From: Gloeotrichia echinulata CP02
GTDB lineage: Bacteria; Cyanobacteriota; Cyanobacteriia; Cyanobacteriales; Nostocaceae
Assembly (NCBI GenBank): GCA_038087035.1
Contig: CP051187.1
Span: 3,229,001-3,293,000, forward strand
Length of the DNA stretch: 64,000 bases
Direction: 5' to 3'
The position numbers were made by a program, and so were the translations under genes. The notes under the pieces were generated by a model. That model saw only the letters and a program-made list of their open reading frames with translations, did no database searches and had not been told where the DNA came from. Shown here one piece after another: positions 1 to 9,070 of this stretch; the first letter of the stretch is position 1, and every line of letters starts with the position of its first letter.

Positions 1-1400
1 CCTTGTGGTGCTGAAGATATTCTGGGTACAGATACAACCTTTCCGACACCAGATTTTTCCAGTGCTTGCTGGAAAACTTCAATCGATTTCTCAATACTGA
101 CAATATCCAATTCGCTAGAGCGCCAGTCTACCTTAAGTTGATTGAGTCCAAAAATATCCTTTTTATCGCTTAAGCTTACTTGACTATTGGGATTTGGTAC
201 CTGCTCACTATCAATGCGGAGTGTATGAAGGTGAGATTTATTTTCTACAAGTACAGAAGGTAATTTATGTTTACTCAAGATTCTTTTGGTAATCCATTTA
301 TATGAAAAATCCAACATCCCTGGAGTATCAACAACAATATTTTTGATATGCTCACCAAAATCAACTACCTTGGTTTTTTTTATCAAAGATTTAGCCAAAT
401 AAGCAGCCGAAAGAATACTATTTTGATGACTGGGATCGGTGAAGTTGGGACGATACATAAAAAACCGTTGATTCAACAGTCCATATTCCCTACGTTTATC
501 TTCACGAATTGCAATTGAGTGTTGATAGAAAGTACCATTTGGCAATTGTTGATAGTCCCATATAATAGGTTCTTTGTCAGAAAATTGCACATTTATGAAG
601 GCATTTAAATGCCCCATATAATATCGACCTAGGAGATTAAATCGATTACCAATTCCTTGTTTATGAACATCACGAGATAGTAGTAATAATCTTGTTACTT
701 CCAAACCTCCAGTTGCTAAAATATAGCGCTGGGCGCGAACTATAAACTTATTTTTTCTCAAGGAAGAAACATTTAAATACTCAACCTTACTGCCATTTTC
801 ATCAGTAGCAATATTTAAACAATTAGCATATAAAACAACATTGATATTTCCAGACTTTTTTAAGATATCTAAGTATCGCTTGCCAAAATTTGTCGGTGGA
901 CTAAATAGATATAATTGCTCAAGGGAGATATCTTCTGATTTTAAACCCGGAATCATCGATTTCGAGTCTTCAATGTCAGGAAAGATATTTTTCACTGAAT
1001 AATTATAAGCGCCAATTTCGCAGTAAGTATTTGCCCGTTCATAATAAGGAGCTAAATCTTTTTTAGTAATCGGCCAACCACTATAAGGTATATGGGATTG
1101 ATATTCAAAGTCAGATTCATCAAATGGTATACATCTACCGCCCCAGGCTGTAGTTGCTCCACCCAAATGTCTACGCCTATACTCTTCTAAAGTGGTATGA
1201 GTTTTCCGGTCTACTTCTCCCTGATTTAAAGACTCCAGACTTTGTTCATACTTTAGTCCTCCACTCTCCAGTAGAATAACTTTCATATCCTGGTTAGAGA
1301 ATTCATGCGCCAATGTAATACCAGCCGCACCACCACCAACAATACAGATATCACAATCAAGGGTTTCGCCCTCGGCTATACTACGACCATCTATAATCAT
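1..1400 (-). CDS. GMC-family FAD-dependent oxidoreductase, C-terminus cut off by the window edge
   Basis: The minus-strand frame opens with ATG at 1400 and stays open to base 1, so the protein is incomplete at its C-terminus. The N-terminus carries a Rossmann dinucleotide motif (CDICIVGGGAAGITLAHEF) about 17 residues in, followed by the ILLESGG FAD-binding strand and a GGATTAWGGRC segment typical of GMC and glucose-methanol-choline-like oxidases. Family knowledge: these flavoproteins oxidise alcohol groups on sugars or small molecules, sometimes using another protein as acceptor. A DegT-type aminotransferase lies about 145 bases upstream in the same orientation, so both may belong to a sugar-modification locus extending left of the window; that is inference. 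Substrate unknown. Confidence 0.8.
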   Translation of the reverse strand, partial: MIIDGRSIAEGETLDCDICIVGGGAAGITLAHEFSNQDMKVILLESGGLKYEQSLESLNQGEVDRKTHTTLEEYRRRHLGGATTAWGGRCIPFDESDFEYQSHIPYSGWPITKKDLAPYYERANTYCEIGAYNYSVKNIFPDIEDSKSMIPGLKSEDISLEQLYLFSPPTNFGKRYLDILKKSGNINVVLYANCLNIATDENGSKVEYLNVSSLRKNKFIVRAQRYILATGGLEVTRLLLLSRDVHKQGIGNRFNLLGRYYMGHLNAFINVQFSDKEPIIWDYQQLPNGTFYQHSIAIREDKRREYGLLNQRFFMYRPNFTDPSHQNSILSAAYLAKSLIKKTKVVDFGEHIKNIVVDTPGMLDFSYKWITKRILSKHKLPSVLVENKSHLHTLRIDSEQVPNPNSQVSLSDKKDIFGLNQLKVDWRSSELDIVSIEKSIEVFQQALEKSGVGKVVSVPRISSAPQ

Positions 1401-1451
1401 ATTATTTTCCGGTTTTTAATTTTTGATAAATAAAGTTAACTAGTGTTGGTC

Positions 1452-1544
1452 GTCATTTGTCATTGATTTTTTTCAGAAATCAATGACAAATGACCAATGA
1501 CCAATGACAAATGACAAATGACCAATGACAAATGACAAATGACA
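1452..1544. repeat. Hairpin plus period-7 tandem repeat tract
   Basis: GTCATTTGTCATTGATTT (from 1452) faces AAATCAATGACAAATGAC (to about 1493) across a short loop. The right arm continues into direct heptamers of the CAATGAC/CAAATGA type that end at the stop codon of the aminotransferase gene. Such degenerate heptamer tracts are common in Nostocales spacers. The arm-loop-arm layout could form a stem in RNA and might act as a convergent terminator, but no U-run supports that. Confidence 0.8.
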
Positions 1545-2843
1545 TTAGTTGCTGATGCTAACTTTTTGCTTAGTAACTTGTTGCACACGAGAAGCAAAAT
1601 ATTTTCTAATTACCTGAATGTTTTTCTCAACTTCACTGCGAGAATAGCTAGGATAGGTTGGTAAATAGATTAGCTCTTGCTCAACTTTGCGGGAATTGGG
1701 ACAATCGCGATAAAATTCTGCAAAGCGGGGTGAATCAGCTGTGCTGGTAAAATGACCGGCTGCTATATCTCGATTATGTTTGAACATAAATCGCAGCAAA
1801 TCTTCCCGCTGCTCATATTGGATTGGAAACCAAAGATATGTATGAGAGCCATCGGTTCGCACAGGCGGTAAGATTAATTCTGCAATATCTTTCAGCCCCT
1901 GGTAATAAAGCTGGGCGTTGTCAATTCTCGTCTTGATATCACGATCAATGCGGTTAAGCTGTGATAAAGCCAGGCGAGCTTGGAATGGTGTATACGACGA
2001 TTTGTATACATCAGGTAGCTCTTTTGCTGGCTTGCTTACCTGGGGGTTTCTGCGGACTTTTTCGTTGACAAATTCAACATTTTTCAGGTAACTATATCGT
2101 AGAATTCGGTAGGTTAATAGCTGAAAGAGGATAGGTAAGCCAGCGATATCGTGTATCAATCCTGATTTGACTTTTCGCGTAATACCGGGAAGCGGGGGAG
2201 AGGAGAAAGTTTTTATCTCAGCACGGATTTTTTCTACCACATCTGCTCGATGAGAAATTACCGCTCCTCCCAGCCAGGTAGTTAAATTTTTATGCATTTC
2301 AAAGCTGAAGACACCAACATCCCCAATTGTCCCCACGGCTTTTCCTTGCTCGTAGACGCCAAAGGACTGAGCAGAATCTTCAATCATGGGGATGTGGAAG
2401 CGATCGCAAATTTGCTTGATGCGGTGCGCCTCGGCTGCTATTCCATGCAAATGAGTAATCAAAACAGCACCCGTATTTGGGGTAATCAGACGCTCGACTT
2501 CAGCAGGAGAGATATTGCAACTTTCGCGCTCCACATCCGCAAATACTGGTTGTCCTCCCGCAAAAATCACCATATTGACCACATCGGTAATGGTGTAAGG
2601 CGACAAAATCACTTCTTGTCCAGGCTTGATTAAAGCTTTGAGTGCAAGGTATATCCCCACTCGACACTGATAAACGCAAACTGCGTGCTGAATATCAAAA
2701 CGTTCACAAAGCGCCTGTTCAAACCGTTCAATATCTTTTCTATCTTTCTGTAATCGCCCCCCCAGAACATAACCTAAATACATCAGGTAACTGTTCAAAC
2801 TTGTATAAAGGCGATTTTTAGGATTAGGTCTCAAACTCAGCAT
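1545..2843 (-). CDS. DegT/DnrJ/EryC1/StrS-type PLP-dependent aminotransferase
   Basis: A 432-residue protein with the fold-type I layout of sugar aminotransferases: an N-terminal segment reading HAVCVYQCRVGIYLALKAL, the LSPYTITDVVNMVIFAGGQP substrate strand, a PLP-binding D in IEDSAQSFG, and the Schiff-base lysine in FSFEMHKNLTTWLGGA. Family members transfer an amino group to keto-sugars for polysaccharide or antibiotic sugar synthesis. The ATG at 2843 gives a normal N-terminus. The GMC oxidoreductase follows in the same direction, so a small sugar-modification operon is possible. The heptamer tract touches the stop codon. The N-terminal motif departs from the usual GT-T-AL consensus (VYQCRVGIYLAL), so the exact substrate class cannot be named. 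Confidence 0.85.
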   Translation of the reverse strand: MLSLRPNPKNRLYTSLNSYLMYLGYVLGGRLQKDRKDIERFEQALCERFDIQHAVCVYQCRVGIYLALKALIKPGQEVILSPYTITDVVNMVIFAGGQPVFADVERESCNISPAEVERLITPNTGAVLITHLHGIAAEAHRIKQICDRFHIPMIEDSAQSFGVYEQGKAVGTIGDVGVFSFEMHKNLTTWLGGAVISHRADVVEKIRAEIKTFSSPPLPGITRKVKSGLIHDIAGLPILFQLLTYRILRYSYLKNVEFVNEKVRRNPQVSKPAKELPDVYKSSYTPFQARLALSQLNRIDRDIKTRIDNAQLYYQGLKDIAELILPPVRTDGSHTYLWFPIQYEQREDLLRFMFKHNRDIAAGHFTSTADSPRFAEFYRDCPNSRKVEQELIYLPTYPSYSRSEVEKNIQVIRKYFASRVQQVTKQKVSISN

Positions 2844-3454
2844 ATTTTTTCTGGACTTTAAACTTTTGTTTTCACCTAGCCGCGTTGTTAAGCAAACACA
2901 ATTTTTATATACTTATTGGGATAATACCACAAAACTTTTAGCCAGAGGTATATTGAAATACTTAATTAACACTCCACTGACGACATTTATTTGTCATTAA
3001 AGCTACTTAAACCTAAGTATTGTTGATGCAGGTGAAGCATCAACCATTCACCACGCATCACTCAGGACAAGGAAAGAAATTTTTCCCTAGAGCTAGTCCT
3101 AAGCTGACAATTTTATAGACAAAGTTATACTTACGTTGACAAATATTGAGAAAAATCAAGAGAATTTAGTTGAAAAAATCAAATACTTGATATATAATAT
3201 CAAGATATTAAGTATTGGATAAGACTATTGCCGACGCGAAAACCAAGCTTTGATAGTGATAGTCTTTTGGAAAATCTTAAGCATTAGAAAGATCGCGTTG
3301 GGCTACAGCGTGTAAGTCTACTGAGGGATAACCGCTCCCATGCTCCCGTTGAAGTAGAAAGTAAAGTCTAGCTTTGTCTAGGTTTTATATAGCAGTGATG
3401 CTGAAATTACCGCTAGAATCTAAGCTAGTACAAGCGGACTGTTAGAAGCATGGA
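2844..3454. other. Intergenic spacer between divergent genes
   Basis: About 600 A+T-rich bases separate the divergent aminotransferase and photolyase genes, so both promoters should lie here. I see no strong repeat, RNA gene or clear -35/-10 pair. A short repeat-like stretch occurs near 3290-3400. Confidence 0.5.
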
Positions 3455-4894
3455 ATGTCTGAGTTAATTCTGTTTTGGCATCGTCGAGATTTACGTATTT
3501 GTGATAATACAGGACTGGCTGCAGCCCGCAGGCAAAGTCCGAAAGTGGTGGGCGTGTTTTGCCTAGATCCCAATCTTCTGGAACGGGATGATGTCGCGCC
3601 GGTGAGAGTAACTTACATGATTGGCTGTTTGCAGGGTCTACAAGAGCGCTATGCTGAAGCTGGTAGCCAATTGTTAATCCTACACACCAATCCTGTGCAA
3701 GGTATCCCAGCTTTAGCGGCGGATTTGAACGCCAAGGCTGTTTTTTGGAATTGGGATGTGGAACCATATTCTCAAGAACGCGATCGCGCCGTTATTTCTG
3801 CCTTGAAAGCAAAAGGCATTGAGTTTCTAGATCACAATTGGGATCAGATCCTCCACTCACCAGAGGAGATTCACACAGGTACTAAAAATCCTTACACAGT
3901 TTACACGCCATTTTGGAAAAATTGGAGTAGCAAACACAAAGGTAAACCAGTAGAAACTCTGGAAAATACTGAAGGGTTGACAGCAGATGAGCAGGAAATT
4001 GTCAAGGAAGCAGGCTCAATTGCCTTACCAACAGCCAAAGATTTAGGATTTGTTTGGGATGGAGAATTGATTTTGCCACCAACAGAGGCAGCGGCGCAAG
4101 CACGGTTGGCAGAATTTACGAATTACGCCATCAATGAATATCAAGAACAGCGGAATTTTCCTGCAGTTGAGGGGACATCGCAACTGAGTGCGGCTTTGAA
4201 ATTTGGCGTCCTGGGGATTCGCACCCTTTGGCAAACCACCTTAGAACTGCTAGAAAATACCCGCAGTGAAGAAGTAGAAGCCAGTATCCGCACATGGCAA
4301 CAAGAACTGGCTTGGCGGGAGTTTTACCAACATGCAATGTATCATTTCCCAGAGTTAGCAGAAGGTGCTTTTCGTGACAATTTCCAAAATTTCCCTTGGC
4401 AAAACAACGAAGAATATTTTCAAGCTTGGTGTGAGGGGAAAACTGGTTATCCCATCGTCGATGCAGCCATGCGTCAAATGAAGGAAATCGGCTGGATGCA
4501 CAACCGTTGTCGGATGATTGTCGCTAGTTTTTTGACCAAAGATTTGATTATTAATCCCCAATGGGGAGAAAAATATTTTATGCAACGGCTAATTGACGGC
4601 GATTTATCTGCTAATAATGGCGGTTGGCAATGGAGTGCTTCGAGTGGGATGGACCCCAAACCTTTGCGGATTTTCAACCCCGCCAGTCAAGCGCAAAAAT
4701 TCGATCCTGAAGGCGAATATATTCGGCAATGGGTACCAGAATTGCGGTCTATAGATACAGAATATTTAGTGACCGGTAAAATTCCCCCTTTAGAACTTCA
4801 GGCTGTTGATTATCCTCAGCCAATTGTGGATCATAAACTACAGCAGCAGCGGTTTAAAATGCTTTATCAGCAACAAAAAGGCGTGATGATTTGA
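3455..4894 (+). CDS. phrA: Class I deoxyribodipyrimidine photolyase (CPD repair)
   Basis: A 479-residue cryptochrome/photolyase-family protein. The N-terminal alpha/beta antenna domain (about residues 1-165) begins ELILFWHRRDLRICDN. The helical FAD domain occupies about residues 200-475. Key signatures are the RTWQQELAWREFYQHAMYHF segment, the MHNRCRMIVASFLTKDL helix, and WQWSASSGMDPKPLRIFNP around the flavin pocket. Length and motifs match the 8-HDF-type CPD photolyase of Synechococcus, which splits cyclobutane pyrimidine dimers using blue light. Other cyanobacterial class I enzymes use a different antenna, so the cofactor is inferred. The ATG at 3455 was chosen because the domain starts at once; an ATG at 3450 is out of frame. 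Gene stands alone; a small MITE follows the stop. Confidence 0.93.
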   Translation: MSELILFWHRRDLRICDNTGLAAARRQSPKVVGVFCLDPNLLERDDVAPVRVTYMIGCLQGLQERYAEAGSQLLILHTNPVQGIPALAADLNAKAVFWNWDVEPYSQERDRAVISALKAKGIEFLDHNWDQILHSPEEIHTGTKNPYTVYTPFWKNWSSKHKGKPVETLENTEGLTADEQEIVKEAGSIALPTAKDLGFVWDGELILPPTEAAAQARLAEFTNYAINEYQEQRNFPAVEGTSQLSAALKFGVLGIRTLWQTTLELLENTRSEEVEASIRTWQQELAWREFYQHAMYHFPELAEGAFRDNFQNFPWQNNEEYFQAWCEGKTGYPIVDAAMRQMKEIGWMHNRCRMIVASFLTKDLIINPQWGEKYFMQRLIDGDLSANNGGWQWSASSGMDPKPLRIFNPASQAQKFDPEGEYIRQWVPELRSIDTEYLVTGKIPPLELQAVDYPQPIVDHKLQQQRFKMLYQQQKGVMI

Positions 4895-4916
4895 TGCTGC
4901 TACCGGTGGAACTGGA

Positions 4917-5021
4917 GTAAGTAGATTGGCTATTGAACCGTACTGGCTTTGGTCGTCATGGGTAAGCATTTGAGACATATTTACATGTAGTAATATGGTT
5001 TTGTTTTTTCACGCCGACTTA
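4917..5021. mobile_element. Short MITE-like repeat, compact copy
   Basis: A 105-base unit running from GTAAGTAGATTGGC to ACGCCGACTTA, with imperfect inverted ends. Nearly the same sequence recurs at 17729-17960, where a heptamer tract of about 130 bases sits between the GTCAT and GGTAAGCATTTGAG parts. No coding capacity. Confidence 0.7.
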
Positions 5022-5056
5022 TACCAATTCAAAAAATATTTGCACATCGATAATCT

Positions 5057-5105
5057 GTAGGGGCGCAAGGCCTTGCGCCCCTACCCCAAGGCCTTGCGCC
5101 CCTAC
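5057..5105. repeat. Perfect 28-bp palindrome plus a partial second copy
   Basis: GTAGGGGCGCAAGG is followed at once by its exact reverse complement (5057-5084). A right-half duplicate follows to 5105. This is one of the intact copies of a family spread through 5-20 kb. It can form a loopless cruciform or a strong hairpin and lies between converging genes. Confidence 0.9.
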
Positions 5106-5202
5106 CCTATGTGTCCCATTCTTTTTTCAAATTGGGATTACAAGTATTGCGGGATAATTGGACAAATGGGTGCGTTAGCCTTCGGCATAACACACCCTAC
5201 GA

Positions 5203-6354
5203 CTATTTGTGAATGGGCTTACCACAGGGATAAGTCGCTACTTCCTGGGAACCACTCTCAGCTACAGATGGCTGTGCAATCGCCGCCAAATAATCTTGCT
5301 GCAGTTTATTCAATATCGCTTCTCGTTGGTCATACAGCCGCTTCAAGGGACGAGGTTGACACTGATTGAGAACATAAGCAGTCACTAACGGCAGCGCGAT
5401 TGTACTATCGGTATAACAAACAATTGTGCTGGGTAACTCTTCGGGGTCAATTTTACCCCAACTGACAGCTTCTGAAGGTGTCGCCCCAGACAAACCGCCG
5501 GTATCAGGACGCGCATCGGTAAACTGGACAAAGTAATCGTGTCCGCGTTCTTCTAGTCCTAGGACTTCGTGTATTTGCGGTTGAGTTTGTAGCAAAAAGT
5601 TTTTTGGACTACCGCCACCGATAATTACAGCCGCACTTTTGCCTTCTGCAACTCTTGCATTGTAGGCGATCGCCGCTGTCTCGTTCACGTCAATTGCTGG
5701 ATCTAACACCAATTGGGAACCTTCTAAGGCTAAAGCTGCTACGTTCATCCCAATGGAACTATCTCCAGGCGATGATGTATATATGGGTACGCCACATTCG
5801 TAAGCTGTCGCTAGTAAGCAAGAATGTTTGACACCCAATTGCTTTTCTACTTCCCAGACATACTTACCCAACAGATAATGAAACTCCGCTGTACCCATCC
5901 GTTTCTGAAACGCTTGGGCTTGGAGAATCTTGCGGATAAATGCATCGGTTTCCAGCAGCACGTCGTAGCCAAAGATAATGTCATAAATGCGGATGGTTCC
6001 TTCCTGGCGCAGTTTCACATCATCCAAAAACGGACTACCTGCAAACAGTTCATAACCTAAACCGTAGTGCATATCATGGTAAAGATTTGCACCTGTACTA
6101 ATCATCCAATCGATAAAGCCGTTGCGAATCAAAGGCGCAAGCGCAGAAACCCCGAATCCCGCTGGTGTCATCGCACCGGAAAGGCTAACACCTACGGTTA
6201 CGCCTTCGGTTAACACTTCGCGACTCAGCAGTTGACAGATTTCCCGCAACCGCGCTGAGTTGTAAGCGGTGAAGTAATTATCAATCAAATCAACGACGCT
6301 GATATCGGTTGACAGCGGTACTGGTGCGATTTTTTGACCCAGTTGTTTTGACAT
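5203..6354 (-). CDS. Deoxyhypusine-synthase-like protein (possible homospermidine synthase)
   Basis: A 383-residue member of the deoxyhypusine synthase family. Visible family marks are TVGVSLSGAMTPAGFGVSAL near residue 55, ISTGANLYHDMHYGLG, IYTSSPGDSSIGMNVA, and the lysine in EAVSWGKIDPEE (Lys301), which aligns with the lysine that carries the aminobutyl intermediate in eukaryotic deoxyhypusine synthase. Bacteria have no eIF5A, and some bacterial homologues make homospermidine from spermidine or putrescine with NAD, so a polyamine role is likely. That is inference from the family. The gene stands alone in a repeat-rich neighbourhood. Confidence 0.85.
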   Translation of the reverse strand: MSKQLGQKIAPVPLSTDISVVDLIDNYFTAYNSARLREICQLLSREVLTEGVTVGVSLSGAMTPAGFGVSALAPLIRNGFIDWMISTGANLYHDMHYGLGYELFAGSPFLDDVKLRQEGTIRIYDIIFGYDVLLETDAFIRKILQAQAFQKRMGTAEFHYLLGKYVWEVEKQLGVKHSCLLATAYECGVPIYTSSPGDSSIGMNVAALALEGSQLVLDPAIDVNETAAIAYNARVAEGKSAAVIIGGGSPKNFLLQTQPQIHEVLGLEERGHDYFVQFTDARPDTGGLSGATPSEAVSWGKIDPEELPSTIVCYTDSTIALPLVTAYVLNQCQPRPLKRLYDQREAILNKLQQDYLAAIAQPSVAESGSQEVATYPCGKPIHK

Positions 6355-6430
6355 TTTTGCACTCTGGAAAACTAAACACGCCGAATCTAATGGTAACTAG
6401 GTTTGAGGAAATTTTTGCACCGTTTTTACA

Positions 6431-6540
6431 GGTAAGGGCGCAAGGCCTTGCACCCCTTACCAAGACTTTCGGGCAAAGCATAATTAATTTCCCTAGATGC
6501 CTAATATACCACGCGTCCGGGGCGCAAGGCCTTGCGCCCC
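6431..6540. repeat. Two further copies of the GGGGCGCAAGG palindrome
   Basis: A diverged copy (6431-6461, with GGTAAGGG and CCCTTACC outer arms) and a 22-bp perfect core copy (6519-6540) lie in the 5' flank of the deoxyhypusine-synthase-like gene. The outer-arm changes in the first copy keep pairing (TAAGGG with CCCTTA), which suggests that the stem matters. Confidence 0.85.
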
Positions 6541-6563
6541 AAAGACAGATGTGGTTTAAGAGT

Positions 6564-6689
6564 CAATACAGTTCAGTTAAACTCAAATGGTATACAGTGT
6601 AGGGGCACGGCATCCAAAATCTTTTCTTCTAATGACAATTTTATTCGTGCCGTGCCCCTACGACAATTTTCCTTAACTGAACTGTATTG
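6564..6689. mobile_element. 126-bp MITE with 17-bp terminal inverted repeats and a 10-bp target duplication
   Basis: The left end CAATACAGTTCAGTTAA and the right end TTAACTGAACTGTATTG are perfect inverted repeats. The flanks GTTTAAGAGT (6554-6563 and 6690-6699) are identical, a textbook target site duplication. Inside is a second inverted repeat, GTAGGGGCACGGCA facing TGCCGTGCCCCTAC. A 10-bp duplication and these termini suggest mobilisation by an IS4-like transposase (inference). A truncated copy lies at 14259-14355. Confidence 0.9.
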
Positions 6690-6743
6690 GTTTAAGAGTT
6701 TTCAGCTTACAGCAATTTTCATTCATTTGAACCACAGATCTTC

Positions 6744-6768
6744 GTAGGGGCGCAAGGCCTTGCGCCCC
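6744..6768. repeat. GGGGCGCAAGG palindrome, one outer arm shortened
   Basis: The 22-bp core is perfect and the left GTA is kept, while the right CTAC is replaced by AAAAG. Confidence 0.85.
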
Positions 6769-6899
6769 AAAAGCGTGGTCTATTTACCTGAAAATGGCTG
6801 TAACCTGGTTTTCTGTTCAATCAGACCAGGTTACCAATTTTTGCCATGTTGAAATGTCAGATAAAGTCAGGACTTACGCTAGTGTCACATTTAAAGAAT

Positions 6900-6958
6900 G
6901 GTGCGTGACGCCACAAGTCAAGTGAGTGCGTAGAATATTTATCGCTGCGTCACGCACC
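6900..6958. repeat. Small inverted repeat GGTGCGTGACGC
   Basis: GGTGCGTGACGC (6900-6911) faces its reverse complement at 6947-6958, with a 35-base loop. A related inverted repeat, GTAGGGTGCGTCAG, lies at 36768-36832. The rest of the 6770-7340 spacer is A+T-rich and shows nothing else I can name. Confidence 0.7.
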
Positions 6959-7355
6959 CTACGATTATTATTGTTCCCCCAGAGTGGGTCATAAAAGTTA
7001 ATAAGTCGGGATTTGTCACCAAACGATGCGCTTCATTCTACCAAGCTGAACAGCTAAAGAAAATCACAAAATTTTCTTTATAATAACTAGAGGTAATGAC
7101 TTGAATAAATTATTTAGAATAGCAATAGCGTTCTCAAGTAAATGGTTCAGTTTGTATGTTCTGTAACTTTCTTTCTTTATCGACAAATAAAGTTGAAAAA
7201 ACTAATACAAATGCAATGTTTTTTAAGTTAATTTAAATACATATATCCAAAATACCATTTACACTGAAATCTTGGTGGTTAACAACCGCCTATTTAACAG
7301 TTATCAGTTATCAGTTATCAGTCAAGAGTGATGTGTTTATCGTTACGCATTGATA

Positions 7356-7436
7356 ACTGTTCACTGTTCACTGTTCACTGTTCACTGTTCACTGTTCACT
7401 GTTCACTGTTCACTGTTCACTGTTCACTGTTCACTG
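7356..7436. repeat. ACTGTTC heptamer tandem array, about 11 units
   Basis: Nearly perfect head-to-tail ACTGTTC units, preceded at 7301-7322 by several CAGTTAT/CAGTTATCAGT units. The array lies about 65 bases upstream of the corrinoid adenosyltransferase start. The purity of the array suggests recent slippage expansion. Confidence 0.95.
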
Positions 7437-7502
7437 ATTTAAATCCCCAATCCCCAATCCCTTGTACGTTATTTCCAGTGTTACCAGACAAAATTAAAAT
7501 TT

Positions 7503-8180
7503 ATGAAAAACGACACCCCGCAAGAATTCAATTCAGACAAAGAGATTGAGCGCGTAATTGACCAGGTAATGTCTTCATCTTTAAGTGATGAACAGTACCG
7601 CAAAAAGATGCAGCGCCGTAAAGAAGTACAAGATAAGCGGATAGCAAAAGCGGTGCCAGAGAAAGGGTTAATTATTGTCAATACGGGGAATGGTAAAGGT
7701 AAAACTACGGCGGCTTTGGGGATGGTATTGCGATCGCTTGGTCATGGGTATAAAGTAGCGATTGTCCAGTTCATCAAAGGTGCTTGGGAACCGTCAGAAA
7801 AAAGAGTGTTCAGTAATTGGCAAGACCAGTTAGAATTTCATGCTATGGGCGAAGGCTTTACCTGGGAAACCCAAGACCGCGATCGCGATCTCGACAAAGC
7901 ACAAGCAGCTTGGGAGAAATCTTTAGAATACATCCGTCACCCAGAGTTCAAGCTGGTGTTATTAGATGAAATTAATATTGCTCTGAAAATGGGTTATTTA
8001 CAAGTTGAACAAGTTTTAGCCGGTTTAGCACAAAAACCCCCCCAAAAGCACGTAATTCTCACCGGTCGAGGCGCACCCCCGGCTTTAATTGAACGCGCTG
8101 ACCTAGTAACTGAAATGACCCTAGTTAAGCATCCTTTCAAAGACCAAGGTGTAAAAGCGCAAGCAGGAATTGAGTATTAA
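7503..8180 (+). CDS. cobO: Corrinoid adenosyltransferase (CobO/BtuR type)
   Basis: A 225-residue P-loop protein. The Walker A motif GNGKGKTTAALGMVLRSLGH lies near residues 60-80, followed by VAIVQFIKGAW and the Walker B-like strand KLVLLDEINIALKMGYL, then ILTGRGAPPALIERADLVTE, all diagnostic of CobO/CobA/BtuR. The enzyme transfers adenosyl from ATP to the cobalt of cob(I)alamin or cobinamide, the last activation step to coenzyme B12. The first 45 residues are a charged helical extension common in this family. The ATG at 7503 follows a long repeat tract; no B12 riboswitch is visible upstream. Single-gene unit. Confidence 0.93.
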   Translation: MKNDTPQEFNSDKEIERVIDQVMSSSLSDEQYRKKMQRRKEVQDKRIAKAVPEKGLIIVNTGNGKGKTTAALGMVLRSLGHGYKVAIVQFIKGAWEPSEKRVFSNWQDQLEFHAMGEGFTWETQDRDRDLDKAQAAWEKSLEYIRHPEFKLVLLDEINIALKMGYLQVEQVLAGLAQKPPQKHVILTGRGAPPALIERADLVTEMTLVKHPFKDQGVKAQAGIEY

Positions 8181-8197
8181 GAGAACTCAAAAAATGT

Positions 8198-8322
8198 CAA
8201 GAGTCAAGGGTCAAGAGTCAAAAGTCAAAAGTCAAGGGTCAAGAGTCCAGGTTTTTTGGACTCTTGACTTTTGACCCTTGTCTGCGACACGCTGCGCGAT
8301 GACAAGCTCTCGCGTTAAAACT
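8198..8322. repeat. Inverted TCAAGAGTC/TCAAGGGTC heptamer repeat fused to a dispersed tail
   Basis: GTCAAAAGTC-type heptamers read outward and are answered by ACTCTTGACTTTTGACCC, giving a hairpin around a TTTTTT loop. A G+C-rich tail (CTGCGACACGCTGCGCGATG) follows. About 80 bases from 8244 to 8322 recur in reverse orientation at 25641-25719. Confidence 0.85.
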
Positions 8323-8371
8323 TGGATATTTTTGGAATTGTCGGTCCCTTATTGCCTGAAAACGGCTATAA

Positions 8372-9070
8372 TTACTTAACTAGCTTGCGGTATCCACCAC
8401 CAGAAGGTTGATTACACACTTGCAAAATGCTGCGATCGCCAGCACTGATAGAATTTAGCCGATGATAGTCTTGCAGTGCCACAGAATAAGCATAGGTGAT
8501 CGGCTGATCATCAGTGACCTTAGTCACTCCATTGCTGCTAGCTACCTCACTCGTGCTACCTTGATCCGGTGAACCAGTAACCGTCATCGCCAACTCTCCA
8601 GACTTGTCGAGGGTGCCCTGAAAACAACTAAACTCAGAACTGGGCATATACAAGGCACCCTTTAGCATACCTTGGCGCTTCTCAAAAATAATATATCCTT
8701 GCCCAATCTCGTTTGCTTTTGGCGACTGACCATAGAGATAAACCCCATCTTTTTGGGGAAAATTCACTTTTGGTAGCGCAGTTGTTGTTCCTGTCGCAGA
8801 TTCTTGAGTTCTGATACCCAGCGCTGTGGTTGTGGGCGCGGTTTTTAAGTCCTTCGATTGGAAAGCCAACGGAAGTTGATTTCTGCGATCTCGAACTTCT
8901 CTTAGCCGCTGTAAAAGAGGAGTATCAACGCTATTTTGCACATTATTCAGCACCAGTTTAGTCTGCTGACCAATTACACCAAGACCGACTACTCCCAAGC
9001 TAACAACTAAGCCCACAACTGGAATTCTCCACTGACCAGCGGAATATAACTTAGAAATGTTCTGAAGCAC
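8372..9070 (-). CDS. Membrane-anchored conserved hypothetical protein
   Basis: A 232-residue protein of unknown function. Residues 16-36 form a hydrophobic anchor (VVGLVVSLGVVGLGVIGQ), and the rest is hydrophilic, so it is probably a type II membrane protein facing the periplasm. A Thr/Ala-rich linker (about 78-100) precedes a domain with YLYGQSPKANEIGQGYIIFE and ALYMPSSEFSCFQGTL. The length and the two C-terminal-half cysteines resemble a conserved cyanobacterial family I cannot name. The gene stands alone between the heptamer repeat and a 600-base spacer. Confidence 0.6.
   Translation of the reverse strand: MLQNISKLYSAGQWRIPVVGLVVSLGVVGLGVIGQQTKLVLNNVQNSVDTPLLQRLREVRDRRNQLPLAFQSKDLKTAPTTTALGIRTQESATGTTTALPKVNFPQKDGVYLYGQSPKANEIGQGYIIFEKRQGMLKGALYMPSSEFSCFQGTLDKSGELAMTVTGSPDQGSTSEVASSNGVTKVTDDQPITYAYSVALQDYHRLNSISAGDRSILQVCNQPSGGGYRKLVK

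Noticed and set aside
5073..5369. Plus-strand frame across the palindrome into the deoxyhypusine-synthase-like gene
   Set aside because: It starts in a repeat and runs antisense to a real gene.
7301..7502. Cobalamin riboswitch upstream of cobO
   Set aside because: The region is heptamer repeat; no B12-box-like sequence is visible.
7328..7549. 73-codon frame through the ACTGTTC array
   Set aside because: Translation of a heptamer array (SLFTVHC repeats) overlapping the cobO start; not a gene.
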